Shown: piece after piece, positions 12,030 to 22,233 of the stretch
Numbering within the stretch: position 1 is the stretch's first letter
How the letters are laid out: the number at the start of each line of letters is the position of its first letter
From: Diphasiastrum complanatum
Taxonomy: Eukaryota > Streptophyta > Lycopodiopsida > Lycopodiales > Lycopodiaceae
NCBI GenBank assembly: GCA_029204225.1
Contig: CM055109.1
Coordinates: forward strand, 36,218,496-36,282,495
Length of the DNA: 64,000 bases
Reading direction: 5' to 3'
Translations under genes and position numbers: made by a program
The notes under the pieces: model-generated
Database searches by the model: none
Told to the model about the DNA's origin: nothing
What the model saw: the letters and a program-made list of their open reading frames with translations, nothing else

Positions 12030-12459
12030 AAAGGATGGCCTCCTTATATAGTTGAGGAGGGAGGGCCATCTTGGCTCTCATTGGCCTATTTACAATGGCA
12101 TCCTAGCCCTTCAAACTAATTAAACTTCAATCTAATGGTTCATTAGGAAAAGGGCCAAATTCACATGATTCATGTGAGTTTGAGAGATTCCCTTTTAACT
12201 TAGAACCTTATGAACTTGACTTTGGGCTTTTTAATTAATTTATTTTAACTAAGGCCCCAAGTCTTTTATTCATGTTCTACCTAACCATTTTGTGTGCTCA
12301 TTGGGTTGGGCTTACACACGCAGGACGCCAGTGCCCTCACACTTTATTATTCTAACTGTACAATGTACTGTGGAGGGGCCCACAAGGTAAGGCTTGGACA
12401 ACAGTACTTTAAGTGGTAGGACCCACTTATTTATTTATGTATAGAAAATACCCACAACA
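12030..12459 (-). repeat. Truncated 5' LTR of element F
   Basis: Matches 8512-8940 of the left LTR with a few substitutions and ends in CCCACAACA. The half that would contain the GA tracts and face the primer site is missing, replaced by A-rich sequence with no relation to the LTR. Confidence 0.85.
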
Positions 12460-12775
12460 GATGCTATTCAAGAGGAGGCTGAGTGTCAACTTTCTTAGAA
12501 CTTTTGGATGCACATGCTATGTCAACATTACTCTTGATGATAGGACCAAGGAGGATCCATCTTCAAGAAGAGGTATTTTTGTTGGATATAGTGAGGTGAG
12601 TAAAGCCTACAAGGTTTACATTCCTACTACTAGCAAAGTGATTGTTGGTAGAGATGTCATCTTTGATGAGGGGAACATTCCAAAAGTGTAAAGGTGTGGA
12701 TGGATCTAACATTCTTGATGTTGATGTAAAGGATCCTACTTTGGATGGTGATGATGATGGACTACTATCCAATGG
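12460..12775 (+). pseudogene. Copia integrase relic, right half
   Basis: Continues the plus-strand integrase interrupted at 7918: MLFKRRLSVNFLRTFGCTCYVNI, then RTKEDPSSRRGIFVGYSEVSKAY and RDVIFDEGNIP, nearly the same as element A (FGCTCFVNI, VFVGYSEVSKAYKVYIP). The Asp-rich linker follows with a frameshift (VDGSNILDVDVKDPT). Homology stops near 12775. RT and RNase H are absent. Confidence 0.9.
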
Positions 12776-13330
12776 TGCACTATACTTGTGATTGCTTGCA
12801 AATCTATTGTAGAATGATCTATAATTGCTATTTTTGAATCCACACGTGTGAAAAAAAGTAGCTTGCTAGTTTTTACGGACAACAATAGTACTTTATCATT
12901 TGATTCATGTTTGATCAAGTTCTATTAGAGTTTGCATCTCATTTTGTGTGTAGATGCTGATTTTTCTACATTGGTGACATTGGTAGGATATCTTCTTTTG
13001 TAACCCAAGATCTTTTTGTGGATTGGATGATGATGCTACCTTATAAGAAATTATCAGTTTAGTATTGTAAGACCAAAGATATGCGAAAACTTTTAAGAGA
13101 GTCATTCTACCACAAGAATTGAGCTTTAATGTCTCCATCCATCCACTGCTGGATAGAAGAGGATACTTATGTAAAGAGTATCAAACAACTAGTAAGAGTT
13201 TGTAGCCTTTCGCTGGACAGTGAGCCATTGATAGCCAAGAGCTATTAGTGAATGAAGACTAAATGATGCTACTGCTGGACAGTAGGATGCTTTGTGTGTA
13301 ATGTGATTAGTAAACAAGTGCCAGAAGAGG
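12776..13330. other. Non-coding, old dispersed repeat
   Basis: No gene. The stretch 12960-13150 (including ATCAGTTTAGTATTGTAAGACC and CATCCATCCACTGCTGGAT) has a diverged counterpart at about 33480-33670, so it is an ancient interspersed repeat of unknown class. Confidence 0.4.
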
Positions 13331-13359
13331 TCATAGTGTCCATCGTTGGCAGTTGTATT

Positions 13360-13425
13360 GGTTTATACATGCTTAGTTAAGCATGCCAACCCAATGTAAA
13401 AACTGGGATGGGTGACCCAATGGTG
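13360..13425 (+). other. 5S-rRNA-like segment with internal promoter boxes
   Basis: AGTTAAGCATGC at 13375-13386 matches the box A region of plant 5S rRNA, and GGGATGGGTGACCC at 13405-13418 matches box C. The spacing of about 31 bp is close to that in true 5S genes, with an intermediate-element-like AACTGG between. Upstream sequence does not match the 5' half of 5S RNA, so it is not a functional 5S gene. Such 5S cores are the mark of Cassandra-type miniature LTR elements in plants; I could not delimit LTRs. Confidence 0.5.
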
Positions 13426-13492
13426 GAGTGTGAATAATCTTTACCATGCTTTATGATGGCACGCAGATCATATGTAGAGTAATACTACAGTC

Positions 13493-14161
13493 TACCATCA
13501 GATCCTATGGCTAGAGCATAATCTAGAATGCTACTGATCAAAGCTTCATTAAGACCTCATCAAAAGGAAAGTACACAAGCAAAGATATGTATGAAGAATA
13601 CACCAATCTTGTGTTAGAGAGAAAATACAATTACAGACAAAATAGTGTGAGATCCAATTTTGACATTATGACACCAAGATAGCTCGATTCATCATTGACA
13701 ATATGAGAGAACCTCATGTACATATATAGGAGAGGATGTAGCTCGTGGTACTACTAGCATGCAACCACATTTAGCCACCTTAAAGAGTGTAATCTACCAA
13801 AATATTGACACTGAACAGCTTGCATGCAAAGATTGCACCTAACTTCTACCTACTTTCTACAAATGATAATTTCTCAACTCGATATGTACAATTCTACATG
13901 CATGTGTCCATTACTACTTTTGCATGTTTTGCATGTTACAATGACCAATCTAGACATTGTGAATATCACAAATAACAATTTGACTTAAATGCATGAGACA
14001 TAGCTCGAGTTTCAACATGGTAGAGAATAGTATTTACAACTTGTAAATGTACATGTATGATGAGAAACTTCATCAACCCCTATAGTCAACTTGAATGGCT
14101 TTTTATTCTTCACAATATGCCGCTTGTACAAAAGAAAATATTCAATTAGAAATCTATGTCT
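13493..14161. repeat. Dispersed repeat R1, copy 1
   Basis: About 670 bp, closely matching 42362-43133. It contains a TATATAGG TATA-like site near 13722-13730. It lacks an internal stretch of about 90 bp that copy 2 has; the breakpoints fall in the short repeat TTTTGCATGT. There are no coding motifs. It may be a solo LTR, but I could not confirm TG...CA ends or a target duplication. Confidence 0.7.
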
Positions 14162-14479
14162 GACATAAAATAATAATCTTATATGAAAAAAATACATGAG
14201 AGATTCACTTTCCAATGTTACAAGGGCCTTGTCAAAGTAATTCCTAACAATCTCATTCTTTGCAAAGGCGAATTTCTAACACAAACTTGGACGTTGATGA
14301 GGATATAGAAATATCTCCAAATTTTTTAGATTTGTAGAAAATACTATAAATGAATCAAATGATTTTGACACAAATAACAATATTGAGAGAGAGTCTCATT
14401 AATATGGTACTGATGATGAAATTCATCTAAGAGGAGATGAGTTGCAAGATGTACTGGCTGATGAATTTGAATCTTGTGA

Positions 14480-14481
<2 letters not shown>

Positions 14482-14576
<95 letters not shown>
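14482..14576. repeat. (TA)n microsatellite
   Basis: About 95 bp of uninterrupted AT dinucleotides. Confidence 0.97.
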
Positions 14577-14577
<1 letters not shown>

Positions 14578-14588
14578 TAGTAAAGAGT

Positions 14589-14735
14589 GCCCGTCGTTGA
14601 CAGGCAATGGACGGCCGATGGTCATTGACGGGTTGCCGATGGTTGTTGACGGGTGACTGATGGTCATTGATGGATGGCCAATGGTCGTTGATGGGTGGTC
14701 GATGGTCGCTGATGGTCGTTGACGGGTGGCCAATG
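14589..14735. repeat. Minisatellite, unit near GGTCGTTGACGGGTGGCCGAT
   Basis: Six to seven imperfect tandem copies of a unit of about 20-22 bp, for example GATGGTCATTGACGGGTTGCC and GATGGTTGTTGACGGGTGAC. It starts just after the (TA)n tract. Confidence 0.8.
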
Positions 14736-14759
14736 TATGTGTGTGTATGTACATGAGTG

Positions 14760-17050
14760 CATGTGTTATCTGTGTATGTGGATTTGTGTGTATGATTTGT
14801 GCTTGATGGTGTGACTCAAAAATTAATATGGCAATGAGATGCAGGAATCAACTCTAATTTGACATGGATTTCTCATATTTCTCAAAAATCCTAAGCTGCT
14901 GTACAAGGGGATCTGAAGATAGATAGATGAATGAAAATGTGTTCGTGAGATGCTCTACGGAAGACTCTCGTGCAATAGCTATTTCTCATGCAAAAATCAA
15001 TCACACAAAATAGGTGAAGAGAAACAAGAAAATAAACAAACATTACAGAGAGTGAGAACTGTATAGCACTTGTCGAACAAAACTGGCATTTATCAACATT
15101 GATAATGTATCTTGGCAATTGCAATATTCATTTTGTTTTGTAGAGTAATGATACGTACTCTGACATGCCCCATCATTGATAGCAGATGTTGTGAGATATA
15201 GCTTGAGATGCAGGTATGGTTGAGGTACTATGTCCTGAGGACCTCTTTAAACAAGAGATTCAAAACCAAATCTCTATATGGATTTCCGAATCCTAGATTT
15301 ATTGTGTATTGGCACATTGGAAATTTTTATCAGCATGTGGAAAGACATAGATTTGAGGTTGTAGAAGGGGAGAAAAACTGTCAATTACTTGTGGAAGTTG
15401 CTCTTGGTTGGACATTGTAGCAGATGACGGAATATCCGTTTCACTTTCTTTCGATAAGTTATTAGTGTCTTTTGCATTATGGAGCTGGTGTATTGTGCGA
15501 TAATGTAGAAGTTTGCAAAAAACTTCTCGATTGAGCAGTAGACTCTACTTTCTTGAAGAGGGGTCAACTTGCATTTATTACTTTGCCTAGAAATACTAAT
15601 TCCTACATGGTCATTCCATCTTTCGGGATTCACCATGAGGTTTACGCAATTCTTGCTTGTCATTCCTAACTAGCATTTCTCGGCTCTCATGCTCGGCTCT
15701 CAGTCTTCGTTTGTCTCATCTTCTCAGAGACCTCTTCGGTCTAAGGTGAGAGGTGCTCTTGGGTATCTCTGGCCGAGCATCTTGGGGATTCGTCAGAATC
15801 AGCCAACATCATCCCACCCCTAATGTGTTGCAGGATCCACTGCAACTCATATTGAATGATGTCGCTCTGCTTTGCATTGGCATTTTCAATTGTCACTTGG
15901 AAAAGCGTAGATCCTCGTTCGCTTGCATAAAACCAAGTGCCACAATGTAACCAGAATGTCTTATTGCTACAAGTGGTTGACATTCTCAAAATTGGAGAGT
16001 TTTCAGTAGCTTCACAACTTGCATGTCTGAGTGCTTTTCGCGTGTCTTTTTCTCTTATTACTTGTATATGCCATTGACAGTTTCATCTTTGGTTTCTTGG
16101 CAGGTACTAACTTCTGAGAGGTTTGTATCCTCCATTTGCTTCTAGGTGTTTCCTCGGTTCTTCTCTCAGTTGAAATTCCAGTCTCAAGGAAAATCCTTGT
16201 TCTACAGTGCACAAACTTTGATTATCAGTCTCACGAGGATGGACTCATCATCAAAAAATTGGTGGTAGGAACAGATTTGGATGGGTAAGGAAACATGATG
16301 AAGGCTTGGTGGAAGGGTGAAGGAACTAATAGTTCTACAGTTGCAGCCTTGGACTCTTGCAATGTCGAACTTTAACCACCACTTGCTGGTGGGTGAGGAG
16401 TTCGTTTTATTCTACAGGTTCACGGTTGTCTTTATCTTTATCTTTTTTTTTCTACTTCATTTGATCCATTACTTTCGGATCTCTTTGGGCTTCATAGGAG
16501 GAGATCCAACTATCATTGTTCCAGAGAGTTTCTTTTGATCAAGATCGATCTGACTCAACTATTGCATAAGTTTCATCCTTTCCTCCTCAGCTTTTTGGAT
16601 CTTTCTCTTTATTTCTTCTAGTTGCTTCGCCTGCTTCTTAGACCTTCTTTTGGCTGATTAACCATTGTAGGTGGTAGTTAGTCTTTGCAAGACACTTGCA
16701 ATAATCTTTTGGCCGCTTCAGTAAAACTATTAGGCTTTGAAAAAACTGGGGATTTCTTAGATGAACAATGGTATGATGGCAAACAAATAAATGGAAGAAA
16801 GGGTGGAGGTGGTGATGACAACGGTAGATGGTGTGAGCGATAGGCATGAGGATGGATGTATATGTATGGCAAGAGGCTGGTTGAAAAATGAAACTGATTT
16901 TTGAATGTTTGTGCTTCTCTTTTCTGAAGGATCTTCGTCATGATTGGGGTACTTCTTCCGATTGTGTTTCTTTGGATTGCCCATCTGCCTTCTTAGCCTT
17001 GTCGTTGTCATCTTTGGTTTTGTCACCTTGGTTGTCGATCTTGCTGACGG
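14760..17050. other. Unidentified stretch, no supported gene
   Basis: Several short frames exist on both strands (for example 15208-15420 plus, 15741-15989 and 15385-15663 minus), but none shows a recognisable motif and they do not join into a longer product. GC content is higher than in the flanks and phrases such as CTCGGCTCTCA repeat locally. This may be an old retroelement interior. The 5' LTR of element C begins at 17051. Confidence 0.35.
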
Positions 17051-17789
17051 TGTCAAAAATGGTGAACTTCTACAACTTTGCCACAACACAAACACGAAGC
17101 GAAGGTCGAACGGAGAACAATTCGTGAAAGTCAACGTCCCTTGACTCAAAGGATGAACGATTCGTGAATCATTCGCGGATTGTAGACATGCCTCCAGGAC
17201 CACAAAAATCTCAAAGCAAAGCAAAACAAAAAGACACGAAAGAAACGAAAGAAACGAAGGGAAATCTTTCACACTGTCAGCTGGCAACTCAACGGGTTTG
17301 GAGTCTTAGACTTGACGCCTAGCTAAAACGGGTAGCAATGACGAAGAGTAACTGATTAGTTGATTAGCATTAACTACTCTTGTAATTTTCTATTTAGCTA
17401 TCTTGTAAACTCCACACAGTGGAGATAAAGACTATATTTCTGGATCATAATGCAGACTGTAACACAGAGTATGTGCATGAGTAGAGCAAAAAAGAGAAAG
17501 ACAATTAGCTGCATGAAAGTCTGCCAATGAGCAGAACACAATGAAAGAGCTGAGCGTCAGGCCAGCAACGAGCGAGACATTGACGATCTCGCTCTAAAAA
17601 TCAAACTGATAATACAGTTGCTCTATTATTTGTGCATCTCCTTGTCTTACACTGTCTTTATTGCTAGAATGAAATCTAGTCTTTGATGTGTAGTCGCGTG
17701 TCTAGGTTCTTCTGAAGCTTCCGCACAAAAGAAAAATTCAAAAGAAACAAAATCGTTCGTGACAACGAAGCGAAAACCGTTTCGCGACA
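17051..17789 (+). repeat. 5' LTR of element C (739 bp)
   Basis: Starts TGTCAAAAATGG and ends TTCGCGACA. The first approximately 390 bp match 26744-27140 with scattered substitutions. The junction with the primer site defines the right end. It is purine-rich with repeated GAAACGAAA-like words. Confidence 0.85.
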
Positions 17790-17801
17790 TAGTATCAAAG
17801 C
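17790..17801 (+). other. Primer-binding site of element C (degenerate)
   Basis: TAGTATCAAAGC, two changes from the standard TGGTATCAGAGC complementary to initiator tRNA-Met, immediately after the LTR. Confidence 0.75.
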
Positions 17802-17854
17802 ACACAGCTTATCACTACTGATATCTAAGCAGTGATTTTTTTAGACAATACAAT

Positions 17855-18770
17855 ATGGCCACAACGATCCAGACAAGAGTAGCAATCAGTCTTGATGGTG
17901 CAAATTACAAAAGCTGAAAATTCAAGATCAAAACACTTCTGAAGGGTGAAGGCATCTGGTTGGTGACCGAACTCTCAGAGGTGCAGCCTCCAGAGGGAAA
18001 CCCGTGAAGAGCTGAATGGATAAGAAAGGATGAGCGTGCAATGGTGATCATCATATCCATAAACGAAGATCTACTCATGCAGATTGAATACTGCGAAAGT
18101 AGCCATGCATCATGGGAAAGATTAAAATAGAAGTATGAAGTGAGGACTGCAGCTTCAGTCATGCATCTTTACAATCAGCTGCAATCCATAGGATGGGATG
18201 ACCCTTAGATCAGCACATCGAGAAGATCAGAATGATCTTCATTACGGCTCGCTGCATTAGGACATGAGCACCAGGTCTTAGCACCATAGCAGCTGATGTA
18301 CTTCATGAAATCTCTACCGACGTCCTATCAACCGTTGAGAATACTCATACTGAGTCTACCATATATGACATTTGACAAAGCAGTTAGTCTTGTCAGTGAT
18401 GAGAGACTGATGAGGGACGAAGGAGAGAGAAGCAGTGATCAAGAGAAGGCCCTCTTCACGAAAGGAAAGAAGAAGAACAAGAAAAACCAAGATTTGAGAA
18501 GACAAAGTCCTCGAATCGACAATCTTCTTTCTGTGATCACTGTCACAAACCAGGCCATACGGCCAACAAATGCTAGTTCAATCCAGCAATACCTTGCATG
18601 CACTGCAAGAAGAAGGGGCACTCTGCATACGATTGTAGATTCAACCCAAAAAGAAAAAACAAAATTGAAAATAAAAATGTTGCAGAGTCATCCAAGGATG
18701 CAAATAGAGGTGACGAAGCCTTCAGGATACTCGATGAAGCTTCAACAAGCTACACTGAACAAGACTATGA
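17855..18770 (+). pseudogene. Element C gag with tandem zinc knuckles
   Basis: The ATG at 17855 starts MATTIQTRVAISLDGANY, the N-terminus of a Tnt1/Retrofit-type copia gag, with a TGA where Trp is expected shortly after. Further stops follow. The helical gag core is read in pieces (LKGEGIWLVTELSE; HASWERLK; LYNQLQSIGWDDP). Near 18525-18655 two CCHC knuckles stand in tandem: CDHCHKPGHTANKC and CMHCKKKGHSAYDC, separated by a Phe-Asn-Pro linker with a TAG in place of Trp. The protein would have packaged element RNA; this copy cannot make it. Confidence 0.85.
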
Positions 18771-19960
18771 TGTAGTTATTGATTCAGGAGCGACATCACA
18801 CATCACCTGCAACAAGAAAATCTTGATCGACTTCAGAGAACTCAAAAACAACAGAGCAGTGATTCTAGGTGATAAGAGCAGACACGATGTCAAAGGCATC
18901 GACACTCTACAACTACGAACATTGTTAGATCAAGCAGAGTTTCCAGGAGCACTCTATGTGCTTTCATTGAGAAAGTATCTACTATCAGTCTCCAAGATGG
19001 CAGATCTTCGTATTCGAGTTTTGTTCGACGACAACACATGTCGCATGATCGAGAAAAATACAAACAAGTTGCTGACGGTCGGATGCAGAGAAGAAAACCT
19101 TTACCAGGCCAAGATAATGAGCAACTCTGATAGCATATTAAATGCATCAGAAAATGAATATCAGCTCGGCATAGGAGAATGTATTCTTTGAACATGCAGA
19201 GCCTGTATGACATGTGCAGAAAAGACATAGTCACAGGTCTCAAGATATCAAGGCCCAAAACTGAGCTCTGGGAAGCCTGTCAGAAAGGCAAACAACATCG
19301 GAATCCATTCACACATGAGGGAAGAAGAGCCAAGGAAGTTCTTGAGCTCGTCCACTCTAATGTCTGTGGACCGATGAAAATGGATTTGCTCTCAAGTTTG
19401 AGGTACTTTTTGACGTTCATAGATGATTACAGTCGGATGACCATGATCTACTACCTAAAGAATAAATCTGAAGTGTTTGATTCCTTCAAGAAGTTCGTGA
19501 CATTTGTAGAGCGACACATCTCAAACAAGATTCAGATCATCAGATCTGACAATGGAGGTGAATATAAAAACAAAAAATTTTCAAAATTCTACCAAAAACA
19601 AGGGATAGAACACTAGTTCACTCCTGCAAACACACCAGAATACAATGGTGTCACAAAACGCTAGTCGAAGGAGCCAGATGCATGATGGCATAGACTCAAT
19701 TGCCAAGTCAATTTTGGGCTGAGGCAATAGCTGCAGCAGTACACCTGCAGAACAGATCCACAACGACAATGCTGGAAGATAAGACGCCGCCATACGAAAT
19801 GTGGACAGATAGAAAGCCTGATCTATCATACGTACGTGTGTTCGGATGTGCAGCATACAAGCACATTCTCAAAGAAAAAAGAAGCAAACTCGATGACAAA
19901 TCAGAGCAAACGATCATGGTCGGGTACTCAAACGGAACACAAGTGTACAGACTCTAGGAT
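18770..19960 (+). pseudogene. Element C protease, integrase
   Basis: Protease signature VVIDSGATSHITCNK near 18773-18815. The pre-integrase/integrase segment reads LVHSNVCGPMKM (the first catalytic Asp is Asn here, as seen), FIDDYSRMTM and RSDNGGEY, so the second Asp is present. The third acidic region is interrupted by stops near 19614-19695. It then continues ... FWAEAIAAAVHLQNRSTT and VFGCAAYKHI, ending YSNGTQVYRL-stop. Frames change several times. It belongs to a different copia lineage from A and B and is closest to element D. Confidence 0.85.
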
Positions 19961-20011
19961 CCAACCATGAAAAAGGTTGTTTCGAGTAGAGATGTGAAGT
20001 TTGGCAAATGG

Positions 20012-20514
20012 CAATACGAATCCTACAGTATCTGAAGGGTGTCCAGAATATGGGATTGACCTACAGAGCTAAAAACAAAAGAAAGGATTTGAGCTGCACC
20101 ACTACAGTGATGCAAGTTGGGTGAGCTACAAAGATGACAACAAGTCCATAATTGGAGGATGTACCATAGCATGCAGAGCTGCAATTAGCTGGATATGCAA
20201 AAAGCAAACCTCGGTAGCTTAGTCCTCTTGTGAAGCTGAATATGTTGCAGCTTCAAAGGTGGCGAACGAGGTAGTGTGGCTGCAGATGATGCTGGAAGCA
20301 ATCAAGATACCACAAGAAGGGCCATGCACGATGATGATGGACTCTCAGAGTGCCATTTATCTGTCCCAGGATCCTGCCTTCCATTCAAAGACAAAACACA
20401 TACCTCTGAAGTACCATCACATTCATGATTTAATCTCAAAACAAGAGCTCCAGGTCCAATACATAAAATCAGAAGACATGATTGCAGATTTGCTCACGAA
20501 GACGCTCGACAAGC
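20012..20514 (+). pseudogene. Element C RNase H end (after RT deletion)
   Basis: Directly after the integrase linker (RDVKFGKW) the sequence jumps to the region that precedes RNase H (ILQYLKGVQNMGLTYRA). It then passes through the SDASWVSYKDDNKS and CEAEYVAASK motifs in shifted frames and ends with an open frame MANEVVWLQMML ... IKSEDMIADLLTKTLDK. The motifs YVDD and the RT fingers/palm are absent, so roughly 250 residues of RT were lost in one deletion. Element B inserted inside the last codons. Confidence 0.85.
20510..20514. repeat. Target-site duplication CAAGC (left of B)
   Basis: CAAGC at 20510-20514 and again at 26673-26677, flanking the LTR termini of B exactly. The element C reading frame is continuous when B and one copy are removed. 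Confidence 0.95.
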
Positions 20515-21196
20515 TGTAAAAATTACAGCAAATAAGGATCCTAAAACACTTGAAATGATGAGGGAAACAATAGATTATGATTTCATAAGATTAGCACAAG
20601 TTGAACCATCAAAATCCATAAAAAATCTATGCTTGAACCTCACTAAATGGCCCAAATCCTTGAAGAAGGCTTCACACGTGTGAAAGTACGGACTCCCACA
20701 GTCTGAGTACTGTACACCAGACCTACATTCAATCCTATAATCATTAGTAATCACAAGTACTCAAACAATTATGAACATAGAGAGCAATTGCACCATTATG
20801 AGAGAAAAAACATGAAATTGCTTGATTGATTTTGGTGAGATATCATCACCTATATATACATGATCCATCACGGTTTTGGGCAGGTATGAGTAGCCCTAAA
20901 CCTATCCCTAATTCTAATTTTGGTGGATCTTTCATCCCTACCAAGTTAGGGTTGGAATCTTGGAGATCCCTCAACAATGCAAAAATCACCAAAAATAGCT
21001 CCTATTTTTTCTCCCTTGTATCTAAGCATAATTTGGACTCATTCCAAAGGTTCTAACACTTAGATCTACTTGAGAATATCCTTATGAATGGAATCCTATG
21101 CTATTTGGCACGTGTGACAAGCCACATCATGACCATCTAAGTATTTACAAGTCATATGACCAAAACTAGTCAAGCTAGAATTGTGAATTTTTAACA
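20515..21196 (-). repeat. 3' LTR of element B
   Basis: Starts TGTAAAAATTACAG and ends TTTTTAACA on the plus strand. It includes the palindrome TTCACACGTGTGAA at 20671-20684 and a TATA-like TATATATA at 20851-20858. Confidence 0.95.
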
Positions 21197-21212
21197 CTCC
21201 TCCTCACTATCT
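21197..21212 (-). other. Polypurine tract of element B
   Basis: On the minus strand GTGAGGAGGAG lies directly upstream of the 3' LTR, where plus-strand DNA synthesis would be primed. Confidence 0.7.
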
Positions 21213-22233
21213 AGCTTGGTTCAATCATTGCTTTACTAATCACTCCAAGTGATGATCTGAACTTCATAAAAGGTGTCTTTTGAAGTGGTTTAGTAAGTAG
21301 ATCAGCTACACATTCATTGCTTGGAACATGCTCCAAAGCAATCTCCTTGGCTTGCACCATTTCTCTCACAAAGTGATGGCATATCTCAATGTGCTTAGAT
21401 CTTGCATGGAAGATTGGGTTAGATGCAAGGTGTTGGGCTGATATATTGTCATTGTAGATGATTGGTGCCTCCTCTGAATCCATGATCTTTAGTTCCACCA
21501 ATAATCTCTTGATCCAAAGTACCTCCTTTGTAGTGGTTTTCAAAGCTTTGTACTCAGCCTCGGTTGAAGATAGAGATATAGTTTCTTGCTTTTTTGAAAG
21601 CCATGAAACCACACCTTCTCCTATGAAAGTTGAATAGGCACTTGTTGATTTCCTATCCCTCTTGTCCCCTGCAAAATCTGAATCACTAAATGCATGAAGG
21701 TTAATCACATCTCCTCTATATAGAATCCCAAAATCCAATGTACCCGAGATGTATCTTAGAATCCTCTTAGCCTTTTTCCAATGGATATTCAATGGCTTTT
21801 GCATGGATTGGCTCAACCTACATACACTAAAGCTAAGATCTGGTCTAGTTATAGTGATCCACATTAAGGAACCTATAAGTTGCCTAAACAAAGTGATGTC
21901 CATGAAGGATCTTTCATCATCTTCATTTGGCACTTTTACATCTTGCTCCATTGGTGTGTCAACACTTTTGCATACTTCCATCTCAAACTTCTTCAAAAGA
22001 ATTTGAGCATAGTTTACTTGACTTATAAAGATAAAATCAGACCCTCTAAGTACTTCTATGCCTAAGATGAAGTGAAGACACCCTATATCTACCATCTTGA
22101 ACTCTAAGGATAGATCTATCTTGATTTTTTCAATACCATCAACACTATTTCCACTAATGATGATGTCATCTACATAAATGAGTAAAAGTACAATACCAAC
22201 ATCATCAAACTTAATGTAAAGAGTAGGATCATA
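21211..22233 (-). pseudogene. Element B pol 3' half: RT catalytic motif and RNase H
   Basis: This is the continuation of the gag-pol frame after the TAA at 22234-22236; there is no frameshift. It opens YDPTLYIKFDD, followed by LLLIYVDDIIISG with the RT catalytic YVDD. The RT thumb follows, then RNase H with FSDSDFAGDKRDRKSTSAY, SLSSTEAEYKAL and YNDNISAQHLASNP, and the C-terminal VADLLTKPLQK. It ends SKAMIEPS-stop about 15 bp before the LTR. Without suppression of the stop, RT lacks its active site and RNase H is not made. Confidence 0.9.

Larger units (their letters stand above)
17051..20514 (+). mobile_element. Copia element C, left part (decayed; RT deleted)
   Basis: 5' LTR (17051-17789), a degenerate tRNA-Met primer site, gag with two zinc knuckles, protease, pre-integrase, integrase and RNase H in the plus orientation. 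The whole reverse transcriptase is deleted at about 20011. Many in-frame stops are present. Element B interrupts it at 20514; the pol C-terminus, polypurine tract and a truncated 3' LTR continue at 26673-27140. Confidence 0.9.

Noticed and set aside
16757-17287. 176-codon minus-strand ORF
   Set aside because: It runs antisense through the 5' LTR of element C, is low complexity, and has no motif.
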